Part shown: positions 1-6,387 of the stretch, piece after piece | Position numbering within the stretch: position 1 is the stretch's first letter | How the letters are laid out: each line of letters opens with the position of its first letter | Assembly (NCBI GenBank): GCA_964236535.1 | Contig: CAXSEF010000140.1 | Coordinates: 1 to 6,387 of the forward strand | Direction of reading: 5' to 3' | DNA length: 6,387 nt | Source of the DNA: CAXSEF01 sp964236535 | GTDB taxonomy: Bacteria > Pseudomonadota > Alphaproteobacteria > Acetobacterales > Acetobacteraceae | The notes under the pieces: generated by a model | Database searches by the model: none | Told to the model about the DNA's origin: nothing | The model's input: the letters and a program-made list of their open reading frames with translations, nothing else | Translations under genes and position numbers: made by a program

Positions 1-14
1 TGCCTGGCTGCGGG

Positions 15-440
15 TCAGCGCGCGCGGCGCACCACGCTCAGGACGATCGCGCCGAACAGCATCCCGACCGCGGCGAACACGCAGATCACGATGCGCAGCC
101 GAAAGCCGACGTTGCCGGCCTCCGCCTTGAACGAGGTCTGCAGCCGGGCGCGGGCGGCGGCGACCCGGGCGGCGAGCGGGCCGTCGCCGTCGAGCACCGG
201 TGCGGCGTCGTCGCCCAGGATGTCGGCGACCTCGGGGCGCAGCGCGGCCAGCGCCCGGGGCGCGTCGGGCCCCTGCCCGGCCGCGAGCACGCGGTCGAGC
301 AGCGCCTCGTGGTAGAGCGCGCGCTGCAGCGGCACCTGGGCGGCGTAGGTGCCGACCACGCCGGTCATGCCGACGACGGCGAACGCCATCGCCAGGAAGC
401 CGGTCCAGGCGAGGCCGTCCCGGGCTGGGCCCTGCGCCAT
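15..440 (-). CDS. Two-TM membrane protein of unknown function
   Basis: I do not recognise a family for this 141-residue protein. It has an N-terminal hydrophobic helix at about residues 12-33 (FLAMAFAVVGMTGVVG), a soluble middle of about 80 residues rich in Ala, Arg and Asp, and a second hydrophobic helix at about 115-137 (IVICVFAAVGMLFGAIVL). It ends in RRAR. The charges suggest both termini are cytoplasmic and the middle lies in the periplasm. No signal cleavage site, lipobox or catalytic motif is visible. The ATG at 440 was chosen because AGGAG (plus-strand 448-452) sits 7 nt upstream and the first helix starts soon after it. The frame stays open upstream to 890, but that stretch crosses palindromic repeats and rpmJ and is not credible. 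Third positions are mostly C, as expected for a real gene here. It is divergent from rpmJ. Function could be a small inner-membrane accessory or sensor-like protein; that is a guess. Confidence 0.75.
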   Translation of the reverse strand: MAQGPARDGLAWTGFLAMAFAVVGMTGVVGTYAAQVPLQRALYHEALLDRVLAAGQGPDAPRALAALRPEVADILGDDAAPVLDGDGPLAARVAAARARLQTSFKAEAGNVGFRLRIVICVFAAVGMLFGAIVLSVVRRAR

Positions 441-447
441 CGGCGAT

Positions 448-452
448 CTCCT
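448..452 (-). promoter_or_regulatory. Ribosome binding site fixing the start of the minus-strand membrane protein
   Basis: Read on the minus strand this is AGGAG, 7 nt before the ATG at 440-438. It is the only strong Shine-Dalgarno sequence in the long open frame and is the main reason to place the start here rather than further upstream. Confidence 0.7.
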
Positions 453-480
453 GCGGCTCGGGAGCGGGCCGTGCGGGGCG

Positions 481-508
481 ACATCAGGCCTGGGCGGCGC
501 GGCGTCAA
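481..508 (-). promoter_or_regulatory. Weak candidate promoter for the minus-strand membrane protein
   Basis: On the minus strand TTGACG (plus 503-508) is followed after 16 nt by TGATGT (plus 481-486), about 40 nt before the ATG. The -35 hexamer is good but the -10 is poor, so this is only the best candidate in a GC-rich stretch. Confidence 0.22.
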
Positions 509-550
509 CCTTGGGGGCGGCGGGAGGGCCGGGGCGGCGTGGGCGGCGGG

Positions 551-711
551 AAGGCCAGGGCTCCGCCCTGGACCCGCTGGGGGTTGAACCCCCAGACCCG
601 CACATGAAAGGGGTTGCGGCACTTCGCTTGCCTGGGGTGCCGCTCCGCTCGCGATGGGGTTTTCGAAGGGCTCCGCCGTTCTGGCGGGTCCGGGCAGAGC
701 CGGCCTCTGCC
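551..711. repeat. Intergenic palindrome cluster, copy A
   Basis: Three inverted repeats are visible. Bases 555-561 pair with 565-571 (CCAGGGC, loop TCC, GCCCTGG). Bases 577-585 pair with 587-595 (a perfect 9-bp arm around one base). Bases 693-699 pair with 705-711 (GGCAGAG/CTCTGCC). Related copies lie at 3979-4069 and, inverted, at 6344-6385: bases 681-701 match 4046-4066 at 20 of 21 positions. All copies are outside genes. This fits a REP-like dispersed intergenic element, but the family name and genome-wide copy number cannot be judged from here. Confidence 0.65.
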
Positions 712-734
712 TTGATCCGGCGTCGCCGGCCCGG

Positions 735-763
735 TTGACAGCGTGCGGGGCTGCCGGTATCCC
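735..763 (+). promoter_or_regulatory. Sigma70-like promoter for rpmJ
   Basis: A consensus -35 TTGACA at 735-740 is followed by a 17-nt spacer and TATCCC at 758-763. The expected transcript start is near 770, giving a leader of roughly 75 nt before the rpmJ ATG. The exact -35 and ideal spacing make it the best promoter candidate in the window. The -10 is only a half match, which is common in high-GC alphaproteobacteria. Confidence 0.5.
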
Positions 764-846
764 GCCGGCTTCCCGGCGATCGCCGCTCGCGGTGCATGGC
801 CTGTGCCGCGGCCGTGCGGCGCGCCGCCCTCGCCCAAGGTCGTGTC

Positions 847-972
847 ATGAAGATCCGCAACAGCCTGCGCGCGGCCAAGGTCCGCGACAAGAACTGCCGT
901 GTCGTGCGGCGCCGCGGCCGGGTCTACGTGATCAACAAGAAGAACCCGCGCATGAAGGCCCGCCAGGGCTGA
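847..972 (+). CDS. rpmJ: Large ribosomal subunit protein bL36 (41 aa)
   Basis: This small gene encodes a 41-residue, extremely basic protein that starts MKIRNSLRAAKVRDKNC and ends INKKNPRMKARQG, the recognisable pattern of bL36. It binds 23S rRNA in the large ribosomal subunit. It is the 41-residue form found in alphaproteobacteria (and as the YkgO-type paralogue elsewhere). It lacks the zinc-ribbon cysteines of the 37-38-residue form: only Cys17 is present. The start is supported by AAGGT at 836-840, 6 nt upstream, and by full-length agreement with the family. A sigma70-like promoter at 735-763 and a hairpin 6 nt after the stop suggest a single-gene transcript. Codons end mostly in C, unlike the G-ending codons of the glc genes. 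Identification is close to certain. Confidence 0.96.
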   Translation: MKIRNSLRAAKVRDKNCRVVRRRGRVYVINKKNPRMKARQG

Positions 973-978
973 GGCCGC

Positions 979-1007
979 GGGCCGCGTCGCCTCGCCGACG
1001 CGGGCCC
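979..1007 (+). terminator. Probable terminator hairpin after rpmJ
   Basis: Bases 979-989 (GGGCCGCGTCG) pair with 996-1007 (CGACGCGGGCCC) with one bulged C and a 6-nt loop. The stem lies just downstream of the rpmJ stop. There is no T tract after it, so termination may be weak or Rho-assisted. It separates rpmJ from glcD. Confidence 0.45.
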
Positions 1008-1111
1008 CTGCCCTGCCGGTTCGGCGCGGTCGGGCGCCGTCGCCGCCTCCCTTGCCGCATCGCGAGCGTCGCGCCATGTCTCGCGTCGACGTCCGGCGAC
1101 ACGGGTGCAGC

Positions 1112-1117
1112 AGGAGG
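1112..1117 (+). promoter_or_regulatory. Ribosome binding site that fixes the glcD start
   Basis: AGGAGG is a perfect Shine-Dalgarno sequence 8 nt before the ATG at 1126. A longer reading from GTG 1105 would place this site inside the gene, so the ATG is the better start. Confidence 0.8.
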
Positions 1118-1125
1118 ATTGCGCG

Positions 1126-2568
1126 ATGATCGCGTTGCCGGACCCGAAGCAGGACGTGCTGGACCGACGCGACGAGATCGTGGCCGGGCTCGCGCGGCTG
1201 GTGTCGGCGTCGGCGTTGATCTCCGATCCGCTGCGGCTGCGGCCGTACGAGACCGACGGGTTGTCGGCGTACCGGCAGCCGCCGATGGCGGTGGTGCTGC
1301 CGGAGACCACCGGGCAGGTCGCCGCGGTGATGGCCTATCTGCATGCCAACGGGGTGCGGGTGGTGCCGCGCGGCGCCGGCACCAGCCTGTCGGGCGGCGC
1401 GCTGCCGCTGGCGGATGCGGTGGTGGTCGGGCTGATGCGGATGAACGCCATCCTCGAGGTGGACTACGACGACCGTCTTGCCGTGGTGCAGGCGGGGGTG
1501 ACCAACATCGGCATCACCCAGGCGGTGGCGCAGGACGGGTTCTTCTATGCCCCGGACCCGTCGAGCCAGCTCGCGTGCATGATCGGCGGCAACGTGAACA
1601 TGAACTCCGGCGGCGCGCACTGCCTGCGCTACGGGGTGACGGCGAACAACCTGCTCGGGCTGCGGGTGGTCACGGTGGAGGGCGAGGTCCTCGACATCGG
1701 CGGCGGGCACCTGGATTCGGCGGGGTACGACTGGCTGGGGCTGCTGACCGGGAGCGAGGGGCAGCTGGTGCTGGTGACCGAGGTCACGGTGCGCATCCTG
1801 CGCTCGCCGGAGGGGGCGCGGGCGATGCTGGCGGCGTTCCGCTCCAACGAGGTGGCGGGCGCCTGCGTGGACAGCATCATCTCGTCCGGGATCATCCCGG
1901 TGGCGCTGGAGTTCATGGACCGCCCGGCGATCCATGCCTGCGAGGCGTATGCCCATGCCGGCTATCCGCTCGACGCGGAGGCGATGCTGATCATCGAGGT
2001 CGAGGGCTCGGTCGAGGAGCAGGACCGGCTGCTGGCCAGCATCAGCGCGCTGTGCGCGACGTTCGACCCGATCAGCCTGCGGGTGTCGGCCTCGGCCGAG
2101 GAGAGTGCGGCGATCTGGAAGGGCCGCAAGGGGGCGTTCGGCGCGGTGGGGCGGATCAGCCCGGACTACCTGTGCATGGACGGGACCATTCCGACGTCGC
2201 GGCTGCCCGAGGTGCTGCGGCGGATGGGCGAGATGAGCGAGGCGTACGGGCTCAAGGTCGCCAACATCTTCCACGCCGGCGACGGCAACCTGCACCCGCT
2301 GATCATGTTCGACGCCAACGACGCCGACAGCTTCCACCGTGCGGAGTCGTTCGGCGCCGACATCCTCACGCTGTGCGTCGAGGTGGGCGGCTGCCTGACC
2401 GGCGAGCATGGGGTGGGGGTCGAGAAGCGCGACCTGATGACCGTGCAGTTCACCGCGGTCGAGCTGGACCAGCAGCGGCGGATCAAGTCGGCGTTCGATC
2501 CGGGGTGGCTGCTGAATACCGCCAAGGTGTTCCCGCTGCAGGACGCGCCGCTGCAGAGTGCCGCGTGA
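1126..2568 (+). CDS. glcD: Glycolate oxidase (dehydrogenase) subunit GlcD, FAD-dependent
   Basis: The catalytic subunit of the GlcDEF complex oxidises glycolate (and often D-lactate) to glyoxylate using FAD and sends electrons on through GlcF. The 480 residues contain an FAD-binding half with PRGAGTSLSGG at 81-91, PDPSSQ at 143-148 and GGNVNMNSGG at 154-163. A FAD-oxidase C-terminal half carries HAGDGNLHP at 383-391 and GEHGVGVEKR at 426-435. In relatives such as D-2-hydroxyglutarate dehydrogenase the two His of HxGDGNxH and the Glu of GEHG bind the catalytic metal; here these are H383, H390 and E427. Length is close to E. coli GlcD. The start is set by a perfect AGGAGG. No convincing promoter is visible in 1008-1111 (TTGCCG at 1052 with CATGTC at 1075 is weak). 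glcE follows after 158 nt. D-lactate dehydrogenase is the main alternative, but the glcE-glcF context argues for GlcD. Confidence 0.95.
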   Translation: MIALPDPKQDVLDRRDEIVAGLARLVSASALISDPLRLRPYETDGLSAYRQPPMAVVLPETTGQVAAVMAYLHANGVRVVPRGAGTSLSGGALPLADAVVVGLMRMNAILEVDYDDRLAVVQAGVTNIGITQAVAQDGFFYAPDPSSQLACMIGGNVNMNSGGAHCLRYGVTANNLLGLRVVTVEGEVLDIGGGHLDSAGYDWLGLLTGSEGQLVLVTEVTVRILRSPEGARAMLAAFRSNEVAGACVDSIISSGIIPVALEFMDRPAIHACEAYAHAGYPLDAEAMLIIEVEGSVEEQDRLLASISALCATFDPISLRVSASAEESAAIWKGRKGAFGAVGRISPDYLCMDGTIPTSRLPEVLRRMGEMSEAYGLKVANIFHAGDGNLHPLIMFDANDADSFHRAESFGADILTLCVEVGGCLTGEHGVGVEKRDLMTVQFTAVELDQQRRIKSAFDPGWLLNTAKVFPLQDAPLQSAA

Positions 2569-2726
2569 GGGGCGGGGCGTGAGGGGCGGGGCGCCGGGGT
2601 TTGGAGCGACGGGGCGTGGAGTGACGGGGCGCCGGGTGACGGGGCTCCGGGTGTCGGGGCACCGGGTGTCGGGGCGCCGGGTTCCGGGGCTCAGGGTTCC
2701 GGCGTGGCGGGTGACGGGCTCGGCGG
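2569..2726 (+). repeat. Degenerate 15-bp minisatellite between glcD and glcE
   Basis: From about 2604 to 2718 there are close to eight head-to-tail 15-bp units, for example 2619-2633, 2634-2648, 2649-2663, 2664-2678 and 2679-2693, with consensus near GGGTGACGGGGCGCC. Just before them GTGAGGGGCGGGGC occurs twice, at 2565-2578 (overlapping the glcD stop) and 2579-2592. The array fills nearly the whole gap. It carries no gene: on the minus strand it reads as repeating pentapeptides such as PRHPA, a by-product of the period. It has no clear terminator and no good Shine-Dalgarno sequence for glcE. Confidence 0.8.
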
Positions 2727-3974
2727 GTGGCTGAGTTCGCTCCGGACAGCGAGGCGGGCATCGCCGACGTCGTCCGGGGCGCGCGCGAGCGGGGCGAGCC
2801 GCTGCTGGTGCAGGGGTTCGGCAGCAAGATGGGCATGCTGCGGCCGGTGCAGGCGGCGGCGTCGCTGTCGACGCGCAACCATGCCGGGATCGGGCTGTAT
2901 GCGCCGAACGAGCTGATCCTGTCGGCCAAGGCGGGCACGCCGCTCGCGGAGGTCGAGGCGGCGCTCGCGGCGGGCGGGCAGCATCTGATCGCCGAGCCGC
3001 CGGACCTGACGGCGCTGCTGCACCCCGATGATGCGGGGGCGGGGCTGACCGGCGGGGGGTTTGGCGTGGGCCCGAGCCCGGGGCAGAGCCTGGGCGGGGT
3101 GGTGGCGACCAACCTGTCGGGGCCGCGGCGGGTCGCCTGGGGGGCGATGCGCGACCACGTCATGGGCATCCGGGTGGTCAACGGGGCCGGCGAGGTGACG
3201 CGGTCCGGCGGGCGGGTGCTGAAGAACGTCACCGGGCTCGACCTGTGCAAGCTGCTGACCGGGTCGCACGGCACGCTCGGGGTGATCACCGAGGTCACGG
3301 TCAAGGTGCTGCCGAAGCCGGAGCTGACCGGGTCGGTGGTGCTGGCGGGGCTCGACGCGCGCGCCGGGGTGGCGGCGCTGGCGGCCGGGCTGGGGTCGCC
3401 GTATGCGGTGTCGGGGGCGGCGTGGCTGCCGGCCGAGGCGGCGGCGCGGGTCGAGGGGTTGCCGGGCGGGCCGCTGGCGATCCTGCGCATCGAGGACATC
3501 GCGCACAGCACCGAGTACCGGCTGGGCCGGCTGGTGGAGGACCTGGCGCGGTTCGGGCGACCGCTGCGGCTGGGGCACGCGGCGAGCCTCGCCGCCTGGG
3601 TGGCGATCCGGGACGCGCGGCCGCTGCGGGCCGAGGCCGGCGATGCGGTGTGGCGGGTGTCGGTGCGGCCGTCGCGCGGGCCGGCGGTGCTGGACGCGGC
3701 GGCGGCGGCGGGGCTGCGCGGGTTCCTCGACTGGGGCGGCGGGCTGGCGTGGCTGGCCGGGCCGGCGAGCGAGGCGGCGCACGGGGCGATGTCGCGCGCG
3801 GCGCTGGCGTCGGGGGGCACCTGGACGCTGCTGCGGGCGCCGGACGGGCTGCGCGCGGCGGTGGCGGTGGTGCCGCCGGAGGCGCGGGCGCTGGCGGCGA
3901 TCACCCGGCGGGTGAAGGCGGCGATGGACCCCGCCGGGGTGCTCAATCCCGGGCGGATGGTGGCGGGGCTGTGA
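2727..3974 (+). CDS. glcE: Glycolate oxidase subunit GlcE, FAD-binding
   Basis: This second flavin-binding subunit of the glycolate dehydrogenase complex has 415 residues. The FAD_binding_4-like half shows VQGFGSKMGM at 28-37, GGVVATNLSGPRR at 123-135 and LKNVTGLDLCKLLTGSHGTLG at 165-185. The C-terminus has DWGGGLAW at 335-342 and ends in DPAGVLNPGRM, a usual GlcE ending. It lacks the HxGDGNxH metal site seen in GlcD, as expected for the partner subunit. The start is GTG 2727: an in-frame TGA at 2712-2714 excludes anything further upstream, and the next in-frame ATG (2829) falls inside the SKMGM motif. The Shine-Dalgarno sequence is poor because the gene abuts the 15-bp repeat array. It is longer than E. 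coli GlcE (about 350 residues), mainly from an Ala/Gly-rich middle. Codons end strongly in G, with many GGG, GCG and CGG. Confidence 0.93.
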   Translation: MAEFAPDSEAGIADVVRGARERGEPLLVQGFGSKMGMLRPVQAAASLSTRNHAGIGLYAPNELILSAKAGTPLAEVEAALAAGGQHLIAEPPDLTALLHPDDAGAGLTGGGFGVGPSPGQSLGGVVATNLSGPRRVAWGAMRDHVMGIRVVNGAGEVTRSGGRVLKNVTGLDLCKLLTGSHGTLGVITEVTVKVLPKPELTGSVVLAGLDARAGVAALAAGLGSPYAVSGAAWLPAEAAARVEGLPGGPLAILRIEDIAHSTEYRLGRLVEDLARFGRPLRLGHAASLAAWVAIRDARPLRAEAGDAVWRVSVRPSRGPAVLDAAAAAGLRGFLDWGGGLAWLAGPASEAAHGAMSRAALASGGTWTLLRAPDGLRAAVAVVPPEARALAAITRRVKAAMDPAGVLNPGRMVAGL

Positions 3975-3978
3975 CGGG

Positions 3979-4069
3979 AAGGCCAGAGGCGCTGCCTCTG
4001 GACTGGCCTTGACTTAGAGTAAGCCGGTCCAGGGGCGGCGCGCCCCTGGCGGGTCTGGGCAGAGCCCAG
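3979..4069. repeat. Intergenic palindrome cluster, copy B, between glcE and glcF
   Basis: Bases 3983-3990 pair with 3994-4001 (CCAGAGGC, loop GCT, GCCTCTGG). Bases 3979-3986 could alternatively pair with 4003-4010 (AAGGCCAG/CTGGCCTT). Bases 4029-4037 pair perfectly with 4041-4049 around GCG, and 4055-4060 pair with 4064-4069 around AGA. The first stem is the same element as 555-571 but one base pair longer, with both arms changed together. Bases 4047-4069 recur exactly, inverted, at 6344-6366. Confidence 0.7.
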
Positions 4070-4086
4070 GCCTGCTCTCTTCTTTT
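4055..4086 (+). terminator. Possible attenuator or terminator upstream of glcF
   Basis: The hairpin 4055-4069 (CTGGGC, loop AGA, GCCCAG), preceded by the 9-bp stem at 4029-4049, is followed by a pyrimidine run ending CTCTCTTCTTTT at 4075-4086. This is the only T-rich stretch in the window. It could end transcripts from glcE or lower glcF levels. As it lies inside an expected operon, partial termination is more likely than complete. Confidence 0.35.
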
Positions 4087-4097
4087 CAGGTTCAGCC

Positions 4098-5637
<1,540 letters not shown>

Positions 5638-5756
5638 GGCCAGGCCGGGCGGGGGCTGGTGGCATGCGGCAGGGGGCGATGATGGGCGGGTCCGCGACGG
5701 CACGCGTTCGGGCGGCACGGTTGCGGGGCCCGCTTGTGGGCGAGCGGGGCCGGCCG

Positions 5757-6311
5757 ATGATGCGGCAGGTGGCGGGGGGGCTCGTGCTGCTGCTGGGCGC
5801 GTCGGGGGCGGGGGCGCAGACCGCGAGCCCGCAGGCGGTGACCGAGCGCATGATGTCGGCGCTGCAGCAGGCGACGGACAGCACGGCGGCCACCATCATC
5901 GAGGCGCACCTGCGGGTGTGGCTGCTGAAGGCGGCGACGCCGGCGGTGTCGCTGCTGGTCGAGCGCGGCAACCGCGAGCTGGGCGCGGGGCAGCCTGGGG
6001 AGGCTCTCGCCGACTTCTCCTCGGCGATCGACCTGCAGCCGGAGCTCGCCGACCTGTACCGGCTGCGGGCGGTGGCGCGGTTCCAGGGCAACGACTATGC
6101 GGCGGCGGTGCGCGACGTGGAGCAGGCGGTGCGGATCGAGCCGCGCGACTTCGTGGCGTTCGAGGACCTGTCGCACATGGCCGAGCAGCATGGCGACGCG
6201 AAGGGTGCCTACGTCGCGTGGAAGAGGCTGCTGGAGCTCGATCCGAAGACGGAGGGCGGGCAGGCGCGGCTCGACGCGCTGCGGCGCAAGGCGTACGGGC
6301 AGCCGACCTGA
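5757..6311 (+). CDS. Exported TPR-repeat protein
   Basis: This is a predicted periplasmic protein of 184 residues. It begins MMRQVAGGLVLLLGASGAGAQ, a clean signal peptide with likely cleavage after GAGA (residue 20). There is no lipobox cysteine. The mature part is helical. About three TPR units span roughly residues 65-98 (GQPGEALADFSSAIDLQPE), 99-132 (GNDYAAAVRDVEQAVRIEPRD) and 133-164 (GDAKGAYVAWKRLLELDPK). TPRs usually bind proteins; the partner is unknown. Small exported TPR proteins of this layout occur in alphaproteobacteria, but I cannot assign a name. In-frame ATGs at 5664, 5679 and 5682 would give a long Arg-rich leader. AGGGGG at 5671-5676 could serve 5682, but the signal peptide favours 5757. 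The gene is in the same frame as the upstream part of glcF, so as assembled the two are joined; a fusion of a cytoplasmic Fe-S subunit to a signal peptide is unlikely. Confidence 0.82.
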   Translation: MMRQVAGGLVLLLGASGAGAQTASPQAVTERMMSALQQATDSTAATIIEAHLRVWLLKAATPAVSLLVERGNRELGAGQPGEALADFSSAIDLQPELADLYRLRAVARFQGNDYAAAVRDVEQAVRIEPRDFVAFEDLSHMAEQHGDAKGAYVAWKRLLELDPKTEGGQARLDALRRKAYGQPT

Positions 6312-6343
6312 CGGCGGGGCGTCGGCGGGCAGGCGCAGCAAGG

Positions 6344-6385
6344 CTGGGCTCTGCCCAGACCCGCCAAAGGCCTTGAGGCCTTTGG
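6344..6385. terminator. Palindrome cluster, copy C, likely terminator of the TPR gene
   Basis: Bases 6344-6349 pair with 6353-6358 (CTGGGC, loop TCT, GCCCAG), and 6364-6373 pair perfectly with 6376-6385 (CCAAAGGCCT/AGGCCTTTGG). Bases 6344-6366 are the exact reverse complement of 4047-4069. The long perfect stem soon after the TPR stop could terminate transcription from either side. The window ends two bases later, so any T tract is out of view. Confidence 0.5.
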
Positions 6386-6387
6386 AA

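Larger units (their letters stand above)
441..846. other. Divergent intergenic region between the membrane protein gene and rpmJ
   Basis: This 406-base stretch has no credible gene. Bases 441-550 hold the upstream signals of the minus-strand gene and otherwise nothing I can recognise. Bases 551-711 carry a cluster of palindromes. Bases 735-763 hold a promoter for rpmJ. Bases 764-846 would be the rpmJ leader, which includes a possible hairpin (763-768 pairing with 773-778) and the palindrome GGCGATCGCC at 775-784. Open frames crossing the region are rich in Arg, Pro and Gly and look like GC-driven noise. Confidence 0.6.

Noticed and set aside
551..711. Palindrome cluster as a CRISPR array
   Set aside because: The palindromes are different sequences without regular spacing or unique spacers of constant length.
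775..784. GGCGATCGCC palindrome as a HIP1-type repeated motif
   Set aside because: I noticed it clearly only once in the window, so there is no sign of the high density that defines HIP1.
1061..1085. Inverted repeat CGCGAG...CTCGCG upstream of glcD as a regulator operator
   Set aside because: Six-base arms 13 nt apart are expected by chance at this GC content, and they do not match the TGGT-N-ACCA form of GntR-type operators. No regulator gene is nearby.
1105..1125. GTG at 1105 as the glcD start
   Set aside because: It would put the perfect AGGAGG (1112-1117) inside the coding region. ATG 1126 is correctly spaced from it.
505..2409. Long minus-strand open frame (634 codons) opposite rpmJ and glcD
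   Set aside because: It is a by-product of high GC antisense to glcD. The product is His/Arg/Pro-rich with no motifs, and it crosses rpmJ and the palindrome cluster.
5664..5684. Upstream ATGs (5664, 5679, 5682) as the TPR gene start
   Set aside because: They add an Arg-rich leader before a normal signal peptide. 5757 gives a standard exported N-terminus, though 5682 has a better purine run upstream.

Overview
This is a very GC-rich window, with codon third positions almost all G or C. It most likely comes from an alphaproteobacterium of the Rhodospirillales/Acetobacteraceae type. That placement rests on three things: a 41-residue bL36 protein (rpmJ) with the alphaproteobacterial KIRNSL...RRRGRVYVINKKNPR...KARQG pattern, a three-gene glycolate oxidase locus (glcD, glcE, glcF), and families of GC-rich intergenic palindromes. 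No database search was possible, so the family-level placement is inference.

Layout. Bases 15-440 (minus strand) encode a 141-residue protein with two membrane segments and no recognised function. The divergent gap 441-846 holds a cluster of palindromes and a good sigma70-like promoter (TTGACA, 17-nt spacer, TATCCC) for the small rpmJ gene at 847-972. A strong hairpin follows rpmJ. The glycolate oxidase genes then run left to right: glcD 1126-2568, glcE 2727-3974 and glcF from 4098. The last gene, 5757-6311, encodes an exported protein with TPR repeats. The window ends in another palindrome cluster.

How the genes work together. GlcD (FAD enzyme with the catalytic metal-site motif), GlcE (FAD-binding partner without that motif) and GlcF (two 4Fe-4S clusters plus two cysteine-rich CCG domains) are the three subunits of the membrane-associated glycolate dehydrogenase. 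It oxidises glycolate to glyoxylate and passes electrons toward the quinone pool. No glc regulator, glycolate permease or malate synthase gene is visible. The 41-aa ribosomal protein, the minus-strand membrane protein and the TPR protein have no clear functional tie to the complex.

What stands out. Near the 3' end of glcF there is an uninterrupted run of 45 G (5446-5490), preceded by two 15-bp repeats (GVAAG codons) that grade into it. With 45 G the reading frame does not stop until 6311, fusing GlcF in frame to the secreted TPR protein. Codon-position composition after the tract instead favours another frame, which ends at 5637 and would be joined to glcF if the tract were 44 G (or 44 plus or minus a multiple of 3). 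This is either an assembly or basecalling error or an extraordinary slippage-prone (phase-variable) tract. The glcD-glcE gap is a degenerate 15-bp minisatellite, and the glcE-glcF gap and both outer intergenic regions carry copies of one palindrome family. I see no defence system, CRISPR array, tRNA or transposase.
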